DNA of 64,000 bases, from contig NZ_CP014945.1 in assembly GCF_001606025.1 (NCBI RefSeq), positions 372,001 to 436,000 on the forward strand, given 5' to 3'. The DNA comes from Psychrobacter alimentarius (GTDB taxonomy: Bacteria > Pseudomonadota > Gammaproteobacteria > Pseudomonadales > Moraxellaceae). Shown here piece by piece: positions 11,192-20,567 of the stretch. A model generated the notes under the pieces. The model had not been told where the DNA came from, ran no database searches, and saw only the letters and a program-made list of their open reading frames with translations. A program made the position numbers and the translations under genes. Each line of letters opens with the position of its first letter. The stretch's first letter is position 1.

Positions 11192-12550
11192 TTATGCCAG
11201 CTCATCTAAGCGAATACGTACCACTTTATCAGTAATCGTATCCAATTTTTCGATTTTTGCGATGGCCAGATTCATCTGGCTCTCTACCACAGGCAAGGTC
11301 AAAATAATCACAGGTACTTGACCGACTTTGTGCGCAGGCTTTTGTAAAATCGCATCGATATTAATACCAGCATCGCTTAGGATGCGAGTGATATCGGCCA
11401 GTACGCCAGGGCTGTCATAAGCATGTACACGCAAATAATAACCCGTGATCATTTGTTCTGAACGTAGTATTGGTGTGTCTGACAGCTGCTCAGGTATAAA
11501 CGCCAAATGCGGCACATGATGACCATGGTTTTTTTGATCACTGTTGCTTTGGTTGTTATTGTCTTTGCTGCCTAAAACGCGAACCAAATCCATCACGTCA
11601 GCCATTACAGCAGAAGCGGTTGCACCTGCGCCCGCGCCATCACCACAATACAATGTCTGACCTAGCGGGTGTGAGTTGACCAAAACCGCATTTTTTACAC
11701 CATTAACATTGGCAAGCAACGCATCTTGCGGGATCAGCGTTGGATGAACTCGTAACTCGATACCAGCAGCCTCTGAATCGCCATTGCCATCACGGCGCAC
11801 AGCAAAACCTAAGTGCTTGATACGGTAACCCAGCTCTTCAGCATAGCTGACATCTTGTAAAGTGATGCCTGTAATTCCCTCACAGTAAACACTATCAAAC
11901 TGTAATGGGACACCAAAAGCTATAGAGGCAAGGAGTGCCAATTTATGCGCAGCATCAATACCTTCAACATCAAACGTTGGATCTGCCTCAGCATAACCCA
12001 GTTCTTGTGCTTCGACCAATACGTCTGCAAATGGGCGACCTTTGTCACGCATTTCAGTCATGATAAAGTTGCCAGTACCGTTGATGATACCAGCCAGCCA
12101 ATCGATTTTATTGGCAGCCAATGCTTCACGCATCACTTTAATGATAGGAATGCCACCTGCGACCGCTGCTTCATAAGCGACGTGGACATTGTTTGCCTCA
12201 GCGAAGGCAAAAATCTCATTGCCGTGTTCTGCCAATAGCGCCTTGTTTGCCGTAACCACATGCTTGCCATGTTGGATGGCTTGCATAATGACGTCTTTTG
12301 CTAAGGTAGTCCCGCCAATCACTTCAATAACGATGTCAACGTTATCGCTTGCTGCAATTGCCATCAAGTCGCTGTTTTGCATAATATTGGCATCGATATC
12401 ATCACGCTGGCGACGGGTACCTACTTCGGTAATAATAATATCGCGGCCACAACGGCGCTTTAGCTCGTCTAAGTTGTCATTAATGAGATGGATTACGCCT
12501 GTTCCGACGGTGCCCAGACCAAGTATCGCTAGTTTGATGGAGTTACTCAC
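11192..12550 (-). CDS. hom: Homoserine dehydrogenase
   Basis: This enzyme reduces aspartate semialdehyde to homoserine with NAD(P)H, on the route to threonine, methionine and isoleucine. The N-terminal nucleotide-binding motif is GLGTVGTGV, the catalytic domain includes GGIPIIKVMREALAANKI and GIINGTGNFIMT, and residues of about 375-450 form an ACT regulatory domain (AYDSPGVLADITRIL). The length of 452 is slightly above the usual 430-440 owing to an Asn/Gln/His-rich insert near residue 340. The start codon is GTG at 12550 with GAGGA just upstream. It lies downstream of the dsbC-like gene, as in Acinetobacter, but the thrC that usually follows is absent here. Confidence 0.95.
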   Translation of the reverse strand: MSNSIKLAILGLGTVGTGVIHLINDNLDELKRRCGRDIIITEVGTRRQRDDIDANIMQNSDLMAIAASDNVDIVIEVIGGTTLAKDVIMQAIQHGKHVVTANKALLAEHGNEIFAFAEANNVHVAYEAAVAGGIPIIKVMREALAANKIDWLAGIINGTGNFIMTEMRDKGRPFADVLVEAQELGYAEADPTFDVEGIDAAHKLALLASIAFGVPLQFDSVYCEGITGITLQDVSYAEELGYRIKHLGFAVRRDGNGDSEAAGIELRVHPTLIPQDALLANVNGVKNAVLVNSHPLGQTLYCGDGAGAGATASAVMADVMDLVRVLGSKDNNNQSNSDQKNHGHHVPHLAFIPEQLSDTPILRSEQMITGYYLRVHAYDSPGVLADITRILSDAGINIDAILQKPAHKVGQVPVIILTLPVVESQMNLAIAKIEKLDTITDKVVRIRLDELA

Positions 12551-12823
12551 AGTATCCTCAGAAGGTTAGATATAATGGTGCACTTCTAAAACTGTGACAG
12601 CGTCAAACCCACTTTGGGTATATACGATTGCACGTGTGTTGACGGTCGCAGTGTTTACCTATGCTCCATTATCGTTGAATAGAAAATCGTTGAATAAAAG
12701 ATATTCAAACAAAAGCGTGCTGATTTTACATCGTACTTCATCGTATCATACCGACAAGCAGGAGTGACGTCTACACAATGTCGCTTAGTGAATGGATAAC
12801 AAAAAGTATCCAATCATTATCCA

Positions 12824-13678
12824 TTAATTAGCGCCTACTGCTTCTGCCAGTTGGGCCGCAGGTAGATAGCCGCCCACTTGCTCTCCAGTTTCTGTAAAGA
12901 CAGCTGGTGTACCGCGCACACCCAATCTTGCACCCAATGCCATATGCTCTTGAACTGGATTGGCACAGCTAGGTGCTTGTACATCGGCACCCATTTTTGC
13001 TTGGTTCATGGCCGCATTACGATCTTGACTACACCAAATCGCTTCCATTTTTGGCACCGACTCTTGGCTACGTGGCCATGCCAAATAACGCACTTCGATA
13101 CCGCGTGCATTGATATCGTCCATCTCTTCATGCAGCTTACGGCAATAACCACAGTCAGCATCGGTAAAGGCATAAATAACAGATTTGGTTTCGCCTTTCG
13201 CCGGATAAATAATCATCTCTTTTTTATCAACCGCTTTTAGCGCTTCCTGTGCAGTCTTAGCAGTCAAGGCTGCACTGATATCTACTGGCTGAGCTTCGCC
13301 AACAGCAATGATTTGACCTTGAATAATGTGCTTGCCAGACTTATCGGTAAAGAAAGACGGTAGACCTTCCGCCGTTACCCAATAAATCCCATCCATATCG
13401 GTCGGTACAGCGGACACAATACGCTCTTCGATACCAGAGGCCGTCAAATTTGTTTGTAAGGCTTCTACCACGGCTGGATCATTATCCGCGGCTACTTTAG
13501 CAGAACTGACTTTGGTTGTTGCTGCATTGACCACACTGCTATTGCTGGTCGCGTCTGCCGCATTGTTTGAGCAGCCAGCGGCAACAATGACCAATAAAGC
13601 ACTCATCATAAAACGAGATAGAGTGGTTCGAGAAAAGCGATCAGCGGCAACGAGATTTTTGCTAAGAGGAGAGGGCAT
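12824..13678 (-). CDS. dsbC: DsbC/DsbG-type thiol:disulfide interchange protein, probable lipoprotein
   Basis: This is a periplasmic disulfide isomerase-type protein of 284 residues. The active-site CGYC is at Cys176-Cys179 (FTDADCGYCRKLHEEM), the cis-proline loop is GTP with Pro258, and a second cysteine pair, Cys216 and Cys238, matches the structural disulfide of DsbC. Residues of about 65-145 form the dimerisation domain. Unlike E. coli DsbC, the N-terminus ends its hydrophobic segment in VAAGC with Cys36, which looks like a lipobox, so it may be membrane-anchored. The long N-terminus before the hydrophobic part suggests that Met24 or Met25 could be an alternative start. An AGGAAA site precedes the ATG at 13678. 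It is transcribed towards hom, 273 bp away. Confidence 0.88.
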   Translation of the reverse strand: MPSPLSKNLVAADRFSRTTLSRFMMSALLVIVAAGCSNNAADATSNSSVVNAATTKVSSAKVAADNDPAVVEALQTNLTASGIEERIVSAVPTDMDGIYWVTAEGLPSFFTDKSGKHIIQGQIIAVGEAQPVDISAALTAKTAQEALKAVDKKEMIIYPAKGETKSVIYAFTDADCGYCRKLHEEMDDINARGIEVRYLAWPRSQESVPKMEAIWCSQDRNAAMNQAKMGADVQAPSCANPVQEHMALGARLGVRGTPAVFTETGEQVGGYLPAAQLAEAVGAN

Positions 13679-14100
13679 ATGGGTTTCCTATAGACACTAT
13701 GTTTAAGTATGTCTAATCATAAATGCGCTCTAAAAAGAGCGATAAATTGTAAATAGTCATGCGTATCAATGAGGGATTAAAAACCAACTATAAAGATGTT
13801 TTTACAACTTATTGATAATAAAAGATAGGTGACAATATCATCTATATTACCATATTTATGATAAATAATAGCCAACAGCGATTAGGACACTTGAGCAAAT
13901 AATGGGGAGATTACTGAGGGTGGCGACGAACGAAAATTGCAAAATAAGATACATTTATACTATGTCATATTGTTACTCGTCTATGTAGGCTACTGCTAAT
14001 AAGACATGTTTGCAAATTTGTATAAAAACCCTTTTATTTTTAATATTTGCAAACTGTCTATTTATTTTATTCTAAAAATTGCGCTAAGGAGCACATACAT
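13679..14100. other. Divergent dsbC/yedI intergenic region
   Basis: This is 422 bp of AT-rich DNA with no supported gene. It contains an inverted repeat close to yedI, listed separately, and the promoters of both divergent genes. Confidence 0.6.
14008..14054. promoter_or_regulatory. Inverted repeat upstream of yedI, possible operator
   Basis: GTTTGCAAAT at 14008-14017 is repeated in perfect inversion, ATTTGCAAAC, at 14045-14054, with a 27-nt spacer. It ends 46 nt before the yedI start, overlapping the expected promoter. The binding protein is unknown. Confidence 0.4.
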
Positions 14101-15030
14101 ATGGCAGGTGCCAGTCTACTAACCTTACTTGATGATATCAGTGTGATATTGGATGACGTTTCTGTCATGACAAAAGTCGCTGCCAAAAAAACCGCTGGTG
14201 TACTGGGTGACGATTTGGCACTGAATGCTGAGCAAGTCTCTGGTGTCAAAGCCAATCGCGAGTTACCAGTGATTTGGGCAGTAGCCAAAGGCTCACTGGT
14301 TAATAAACTGATTTTAGTACCCGCAGCGCTATTGATCAGTGCTGTCTATCCCCCTTTAATTACCTTTTTATTGATGTGTGGCGGCTTATTTTTGGTATAT
14401 GAAGGTGCAGAAAAAATCATACATCGATTTTGGCCACATGCATTGCTGCATGATGAAGAGCAAAACGCACGCCGAAAAGCCAATGCTGATGAGACTGTAG
14501 ATTTGGTCGCTTTTGAAAAAGAAAAAATCAAAGGCGCGATACGGACAGATTTTATTTTATCCGCTGAGATTATCGTCATTGCACTAGGCTCAATGGTGAG
14601 CGCCACTTTGCTAGAGAGAAGCTTAGCCTTATCTATTTTAGCGATAGGTATCACTATTGGTATCTATGGCCTAGTGGCTGGTATTGTCAAAATAGATGAT
14701 GCAGGTTTGCATCTGATGGAGCAAGAAAGTAGCTTCAAGCAAAAACTGGGTAAGCTGATGTTTGCTGCTGCGCCCAAATTGATGAAGTTTTTGTCCATCG
14801 CTGGTACCTTAGCGATGTTCCTAGTCGGAGGAGGCATCTTAGTACACGGTATTAGCTTCTTGCATCATGGAGTAGAAGACATCGCTCATCTGACGGGTAT
14901 TTTTGAAAGCTTGACCGCCGCCATTTTAAATGGGGTTATTGGTTTTATCATTGGTGCAATAGTTGTCGCTATTTTGACGGTCATTGGTAAGATGCGTGGT
15001 AAAGATGATCATGCCTCATCGGCCCATTAA
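14101..15030 (+). CDS. yedI: YedI-family (DUF808) inner-membrane protein
   Basis: This is a 309-residue polytopic inner-membrane protein. The start MAGASLLTLLDDISVILDDV and the segment AAKKTAGVLGDDLALNA are almost those of E. coli YedI. The reading frame opens 54 bp earlier, but the ATG at 14101 is chosen because AAGGAG lies 9 nt upstream and the product then matches the family start. Hydrophobic segments appear near residues 63-85, 93-105, 160-180, 185-205, 235-255 and 275-300. The function is unknown; DUF808 proteins are widespread in proteobacteria. It is monocistronic, with a terminator just after the stop. Confidence 0.93.
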   Translation: MAGASLLTLLDDISVILDDVSVMTKVAAKKTAGVLGDDLALNAEQVSGVKANRELPVIWAVAKGSLVNKLILVPAALLISAVYPPLITFLLMCGGLFLVYEGAEKIIHRFWPHALLHDEEQNARRKANADETVDLVAFEKEKIKGAIRTDFILSAEIIVIALGSMVSATLLERSLALSILAIGITIGIYGLVAGIVKIDDAGLHLMEQESSFKQKLGKLMFAAAPKLMKFLSIAGTLAMFLVGGGILVHGISFLHHGVEDIAHLTGIFESLTAAILNGVIGFIIGAIVVAILTVIGKMRGKDDHASSAH

Positions 15031-15055
15031 TCATAATCACACGACCTTATAATAA

Positions 15056-15089
15056 AAAGCCCCAAAGTTGTTATCAACTTTGGGGCTTT
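15056..15089. terminator. Bidirectional terminator between yedI and rne
   Basis: A perfect stem AAAGCCCCAAAGTTG / CAACTTTGGGGCTTT with loop TTAT lies between two convergent genes. It ends in a T-rich tail on the plus strand and an A/T-rich tail on the minus strand. Confidence 0.87.
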
Positions 15090-15114
15090 CTTGTTTTACC
15101 TTATACAGCTAGGG

Positions 15115-18100
15115 TTAGCTTTCATTGTTTGCATCGTCAGCTTCTAGCTTTTCAGCTTGCGTTGGCTTTTTATGGTCAACTTTTGGCTTACGGCTGCGTG
15201 CTTTTGGCACTTTTGGCGTGGTTAGATTAAACATACCTGTCTGTGGTAACAGTTGCTCTGCCACATTCTCAATCATGTTTTTATAACTGGCAATTGTGGT
15301 TTTTGATTTGGCCGCCTGACTGTCTTCTTTGATCGGTTGTTCAACCTCAGAGGCAGTTGCTTGCTCAGTGCTCGCAACGCTAGCAGTTTCCACATTATCA
15401 GTGTCGATACCTGTGTGTTCTGCTTCTACGCTTTGAGTACCCACATTTTTATTATCAGCTTGCTTGTCATCCGCCTTTGATAGCGTTTGATCGGCTTCCA
15501 ATAACTGCTCACTATCCATACTGACATCATCTGTCTGCGCTTGAGTGGTCAGAGCCGTTGCTTCGACATTGTGAGCCTCAACATCACTCACATCTTGTTC
15601 AGAAGCTGCTTGTTGAGACTCAGCGACTGATTCATTATCGGTCTTTGCTGCTGTCTCTATACCTTTTTCAGACGCAGTACTTTGGTTCGCTGATTCCTGA
15701 TAATCAGGATGCTGACCGCGTGGATCATTGCTTGCACGTTTGCCAATAGCACGTGGTTCAACGTCTGTCTTACCTTGCGCGGCGGCAAACTGACTGACGG
15801 CTTGCGTCATTGCTTCAAAGCGCGTTAGATAATCCACGGTCAAGGGCTGATAGCCATAGTTGCTAAAGTCAAAGCTTTTACCAGCAAGATCAGTAGAGTG
15901 CTGATTATCGCTTGTAGCGCTTGCAACATCGGCGCCATTATCAGCATTTTGCGCTTGCTTAGCAAACAAGGCAATGGTTTCGATAAAGCAATGAATCACG
16001 CCTTCTTCTGCCAAGCGAGTTTGCGCTTCTGGTAGCGTGGCACGGATGAACTCACCAACTGTACCGCGAATTGTAAGTGCACTTATCACAGCTTTTGGTT
16101 TTTGAGACACTGGTGCTTGCACCTGCTGGCTGCGGACCACACGTGGATCGTTACTGGCCTGACCAAACTTCTCAGCCGTTACATAGCGTGTGGCAAATAG
16201 AGCATCATGAGTCAGCTGAAGGGCAGAGTTACTGGTCGCATGAGCATCATCAGAGCTGTTGCTTTCTTGAACCTTAGGCGCTGTCTTTGCACTGGTGTCT
16301 ACCTTCGCATCAATAGCAACATCTGCTTTTTGATGGGTTTTTTGATGCTTCGATGAGGTTTGATCCTCATCAATTTTGGCATCAGCTGACGTCAGGTTTT
16401 CAGTTTGATGCTCCGCAACCTGCTTTGATGTTGGCTGCTTCTCTGTAGCAGAGGCTTTTCCATCATCATGGTCAGCTTTAGATGCACTTGTTTGTGCTTT
16501 CTCTTCAGTCACTTTTACCTTAGCGTCGTCAGATTTAGGCTCATCAGTTTTTGCAGTCCCTTTATCTGTCACTGTTGGCTCAGCACTTTTTTCAACAGAA
16601 TGTTGTGCCTCACTATTCTGTTGATTAGTACGTGCGTTTGTTGCCTCGTCTTTCGACACATCATTGGCTTCGCTCTGTTTTTTCACAGGGGGCTGCTTTG
16701 TCTGAGTAGACTTGCTGTCATCTAGAGAAAGATGCACGACCTCTGGTGTCTTGAGCGCAACTGGTGCTTCATTGACCTGTAGTACTACTTCATTAGGGTC
16801 TTGATTGCGGCGCCCGTTCGCCGAATTCTTACTGCCGTTAGACTCTTTACTCGTCTGCTGGCTTTGTTGCTGAACATTATCAGCCGTTAGCGTTTCGCCG
16901 CGCTCTAGCTTGCCACGTGAGCCGCGTTGACTGTGCGACTTACGCTTAGTACGAGTTTGTTCAGCGGCTGCATTATCGCTTTTATCTTCAGAGTCATTAC
17001 GCTCATTTGCATTGCGTTTGTTGTTCTGCTGATTGTTGTCTTGGCGATTACTGTCTTGACGATTGTTGCGATTACGGTCATTAGGACGTCTGTTGTCCTG
17101 CTGACGCTTATCTTGATTATCAGACTGTTTGTCATCGCCATTGTGTGGAGTTTGGCTATCAGTATTGTCATTTACTTCAGTATTGGCGTCATCTGTCTGC
17201 TCTTTTCTTTGACGAGGCTTAGATGATCTGGACTTACGTGACTTACGTCTTCTTCTATCTTCGTTATTACTGTCGTCTGTATCACTGTCCGAAGTACGGC
17301 GAGCCTGCTGACGATTGGCATTGCTCTCTGATGATTCGGTATCTTTCTTTTGCGAGTCATTTTGCTGAGTGACAGGTGTACTATTGGAGGCAGTGTTTAA
17401 CGCATTGCTATCTACTTGTCCAAACGAACCCAAGCTTTGTGCACCAGTATTAACCAATGCTTCAATCGCTTCTGCGGCATCTCGGCTACTGACACTAGGT
17501 GTTGTGGTGGCTTGCGGGGCTTGGGCAAACAGGTTGGATAACCAAGCAACGGCTTGCGGCTGGGCATTTGCAGCGGTGCTAGCTGGCTGCGGCGCTACTG
17601 GCGTGGCGGCAACACTTTGGCTGGGCTGCGGTGCACGCGTGGCAGGAGCATTATTGGTATTTTTATGGTTACGATGATCGTTGCTATAATTGGTACTATG
17701 CTCAACGGTATCACTTTGCTTACTAGCAGCTTTATTTTCTGCCGCCTGACGTGGCTGACGCGTTGGCTGCTGTTCTGGACGCTCTTTTTCAGCCGTTTGC
17801 CAATCGACATTGTAGCCAAGATCACTGTGTTCTTGTTGTTGAGTATCCGTGATACGCTCATAGCTCGATGGTGCAAAACCATCACGGTTGAAATGCAGCT
17901 TAAAGTTAGGCGATTCTAGATGCGCGTGTGGCAAAATCGTGATACGAGTGCCGCTATCTTGTTCAAGATAAACCAAACTATCGCGCTTTTCATTTAATAA
18001 GAAGGCAGCGATGTCTGTTGGTACTTCTGCTTGCACTTCACCTTGACGCTCTTTTAACGCAATTTGCTCAATCTGGCGCATGATCGATAGCGACAATGAA

Positions 18101-19338
18101 CGCAAATCACGAATCATACCGTTGCCATGGCAGCGTGGGCAGATATAACCCGTTGACTCTTCCAACGACGGACGCAAGCGCTGACGGCTCATCTCCATCA
18201 GACCAAATTTAGAGATATCACCGAACTGGACGCGCGCGCGATCATATTTGGTGGCATCGACCAATCGCTTTTCGACTTCTTTTTGATGCTTATTGTCATT
18301 CATGTCAATGAAGTCAATAACAATCAAACCACCCATGTCACGCAGACGTAGCTGGCGGGCAATTTCGTCGGCGGCTTCTAAGTTGGTATGGTAAGCCGTT
18401 TCGGCAACGTCTGAGCCTTTGGTCGATTTGGCTGAGTTGATATCGATAGATACCAAAGCTTCCGTTTGATCGATCACAATTGAGCCGCCTGATGGCAGAC
18501 GTACTTCACGCTGATAAGCGGTTTCGATTTGTTTTTCGATGTTAAAGCGCGAAAACATCGGCTCATAATCGGTATATTTGCGTAATTTTTCTGCTTGTTT
18601 TGGCATGACTGCATCAATGAAACCTGCCGCTTCGATATAAGCGTTTTCGTTATCGATCCAAATCTCAGCAATATCATCACGCAGATAATCACGGACAGCA
18701 CGTGTGACCACGCCCGCTTCTTGATGAACCAAGCGCGGTGATGGATATTTTTGGTTTTGTTCTTGAATGGCTTGCCAGATATTGAGTAGATGGTTCAAAT
18801 CGTGCTGTAAGTCTTCTTGGGTTTTACCAATACCGGCGGTACGAATAATGACGCTCATACCTTTTGGTAGATCAAGATTGCTCAGCATACGCTTCATGTC
18901 TTCACGCAGTTTACCTGAGATTTGACGCGAGATACCACCGCCACGAGGGTTGTTTGGCATCAATACCAGATAGCGTCCCGCCAATGATACGTAAGTCGAT
19001 AAGGCAGCGCCTTTGTTGCCGCGCTCTTCTTTTTCTACTTGGACGATCAGCTCGTCGCCTTCTTTAATAAGTTTTTTGATGTTTTCATCACGTGGATTGC
19101 CGCTTAAATACTCAGCAGAGATTTCACGAATCGGCAAAAAGCCTTGGCGCTGTGAGCCATATTCGACAAACACCGCTTCAAGCGATGGCTCGACACGAGT
19201 CACATGGCCTTTATAGATGTTGGATTTTTTTTGTTCACGAGTACGGTTTTCTAAGTCAAAATCGTACAGATGATTGCCTTTGCATAAGGCGACACGAATT
19301 TCTTCGTTTTGAGTAGCGTTGATCAAGATGCGTTTCAT
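15115..19338 (-). CDS. rne: Ribonuclease E with very long scaffold region
   Basis: RNase E is the main mRNA-decay and rRNA/tRNA-processing endonuclease and the scaffold of the degradosome. The catalytic half, about residues 1-500, is well conserved: S1 domain near 39-125, DNase I-like part with DINSAKSTKGSD and IDFIDMNDNKH carrying the metal-binding aspartates, and the zinc-link CPRCHGNG with Cys400 and Cys403. Residues of about 510-1407 are low-complexity, rich in Gln, Asn, Asp, Ser, Thr and Lys, including an Arg/Asn/Asp-rich RNA-binding-like block near 690-800. Two NDPR motifs occur at residues 1063 and 1204. The length of 1407 exceeds the 1061 of E. coli. It is divergent from rluC, as in E. 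coli, with a 1.2 kb leader. Confidence 0.97.
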   Translation of the reverse strand: MKRILINATQNEEIRVALCKGNHLYDFDLENRTREQKKSNIYKGHVTRVEPSLEAVFVEYGSQRQGFLPIREISAEYLSGNPRDENIKKLIKEGDELIVQVEKEERGNKGAALSTYVSLAGRYLVLMPNNPRGGGISRQISGKLREDMKRMLSNLDLPKGMSVIIRTAGIGKTQEDLQHDLNHLLNIWQAIQEQNQKYPSPRLVHQEAGVVTRAVRDYLRDDIAEIWIDNENAYIEAAGFIDAVMPKQAEKLRKYTDYEPMFSRFNIEKQIETAYQREVRLPSGGSIVIDQTEALVSIDINSAKSTKGSDVAETAYHTNLEAADEIARQLRLRDMGGLIVIDFIDMNDNKHQKEVEKRLVDATKYDRARVQFGDISKFGLMEMSRQRLRPSLEESTGYICPRCHGNGMIRDLRSLSLSIMRQIEQIALKERQGEVQAEVPTDIAAFLLNEKRDSLVYLEQDSGTRITILPHAHLESPNFKLHFNRDGFAPSSYERITDTQQQEHSDLGYNVDWQTAEKERPEQQPTRQPRQAAENKAASKQSDTVEHSTNYSNDHRNHKNTNNAPATRAPQPSQSVAATPVAPQPASTAANAQPQAVAWLSNLFAQAPQATTTPSVSSRDAAEAIEALVNTGAQSLGSFGQVDSNALNTASNSTPVTQQNDSQKKDTESSESNANRQQARRTSDSDTDDSNNEDRRRRKSRKSRSSKPRQRKEQTDDANTEVNDNTDSQTPHNGDDKQSDNQDKRQQDNRRPNDRNRNNRQDSNRQDNNQQNNKRNANERNDSEDKSDNAAAEQTRTKRKSHSQRGSRGKLERGETLTADNVQQQSQQTSKESNGSKNSANGRRNQDPNEVVLQVNEAPVALKTPEVVHLSLDDSKSTQTKQPPVKKQSEANDVSKDEATNARTNQQNSEAQHSVEKSAEPTVTDKGTAKTDEPKSDDAKVKVTEEKAQTSASKADHDDGKASATEKQPTSKQVAEHQTENLTSADAKIDEDQTSSKHQKTHQKADVAIDAKVDTSAKTAPKVQESNSSDDAHATSNSALQLTHDALFATRYVTAEKFGQASNDPRVVRSQQVQAPVSQKPKAVISALTIRGTVGEFIRATLPEAQTRLAEEGVIHCFIETIALFAKQAQNADNGADVASATSDNQHSTDLAGKSFDFSNYGYQPLTVDYLTRFEAMTQAVSQFAAAQGKTDVEPRAIGKRASNDPRGQHPDYQESANQSTASEKGIETAAKTDNESVAESQQAASEQDVSDVEAHNVEATALTTQAQTDDVSMDSEQLLEADQTLSKADDKQADNKNVGTQSVEAEHTGIDTDNVETASVASTEQATASEVEQPIKEDSQAAKSKTTIASYKNMIENVAEQLLPQTGMFNLTTPKVPKARSRKPKVDHKKPTQAEKLEADDANNES

Positions 19339-20567
19339 ATTGGTATCCTATGAGTACGCACAACAACGATTCGACGAGCTTTTTAGCGGGTGACAAGTAT
19401 GGCCAATGGTTACATTAGCGTTGACGGATTTTCATTAACAGTAGAACGTAAATGGTGGATTTCATAAAACACATTGGTTTTTCAATGGCTTGTTTTTACC
19501 TAAAACTATTAGCATTGCTAATATTGTCAATGCGAATATAAATGCTATAGGGTGTAAGGCTATACATTTATACTCTATTATTGGTAGGCTTGGTCCAAAT
19601 TTTAGTGCGTAAGCATACTTAAACTATCAGTGAGCTAAATCATCAGTAAGTTCTTATGGTCGCTAAGCGTGCACACTTTGTAAGAGTGAGAGGCTCAATT
19701 ACTGACTTAAAAATACTGATACTGAAGCAGTATCGTGCTGTTGCAATTCATCCATCAAAGTCTAGCAATAATATCGCTGTGAGCAGAGCTGCTGTTAGAA
19801 GATCAATTGTATAAAACAGTCGTATCAGCAGTTATTCATTTAGGTAAAGCAATTGGTTACACTTTATTTATCGTTCTGTCATACATCACGTCAATAATAT
19901 CTGGGGCGTTTTAACATTAAGTATCGCAGCTTCAGTGATCAGCGGGGCGTACTTGGCAAACAGAATACACAACCAAACTATCGGCATGGTGCTGTATTTA
20001 CATCTTATTCATCGTTGTCTGTTTGACCACCAATACTTAGGCAGCTATCGATATACTTCTCGATCCTAACGTTAAACCATCCATACTTGCTCAGCTTTGC
20101 TCGCGTAAGAGACCATCAGATAAGTAATTATTAAATAATAAATAGTTATCGAATAAAGTCGTTGTCATGCGGGTTGTGAGTCAATGTCGTGTCATTATCA
20201 GTCAATGAACCGGCATTTTGCCAAATTCAATCACATTGATTTTATGAGCACAAAGGTATGTAGTGTCACTATTTATTTTATAGCACTGACGATCTCGTGT
20301 AATTGATTACAATCAGTGCGGTTTCCTCAATTTATGGGGGCTTATCTATGAATATCTATCATTGATATCTGCAAATAAACAATGCGCCCTAAAATCAGAT
20401 GAAACGTCCAATCTCTACAGGGTATATAGCGTATACCACTCTACTAACAAGTAGTAAAAATAGTCATAAACTATCTGAAACAACAATGATTATTGCTACA
20501 GCTTCTGCTTAATTGTCGCTCAACATGCTAAACTATAACAAATCTTTGTGTAAATACCTAACTAAAA
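19339..20567. other. 1.23 kb noncoding region between rne and rluC
   Basis: This is the longest gene-free stretch of the window, AT-rich and without a supported reading frame on either strand. The rne start has AGGAT 6 nt upstream. In enterobacteria rne has a long 5' leader that mediates autoregulation, and a comparable leader here is inference. The right end holds the rluC promoter candidate. Confidence 0.6.
20515..20540 (+). promoter_or_regulatory. Candidate rluC promoter
   Basis: TTGTCG at 20513-20518 and TAAACT around 20529-20534 lie upstream of rluC. The spacing is short and the match poor, so this is a weak proposal from position and AT content only. Confidence 0.2.

Noticed and set aside
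16905..17360. Open frames overlapping the Asn/Asp-rich part of rne on both strands
   Set aside because: They are by-products of the low-complexity codons of rne and have no coding signs of their own.
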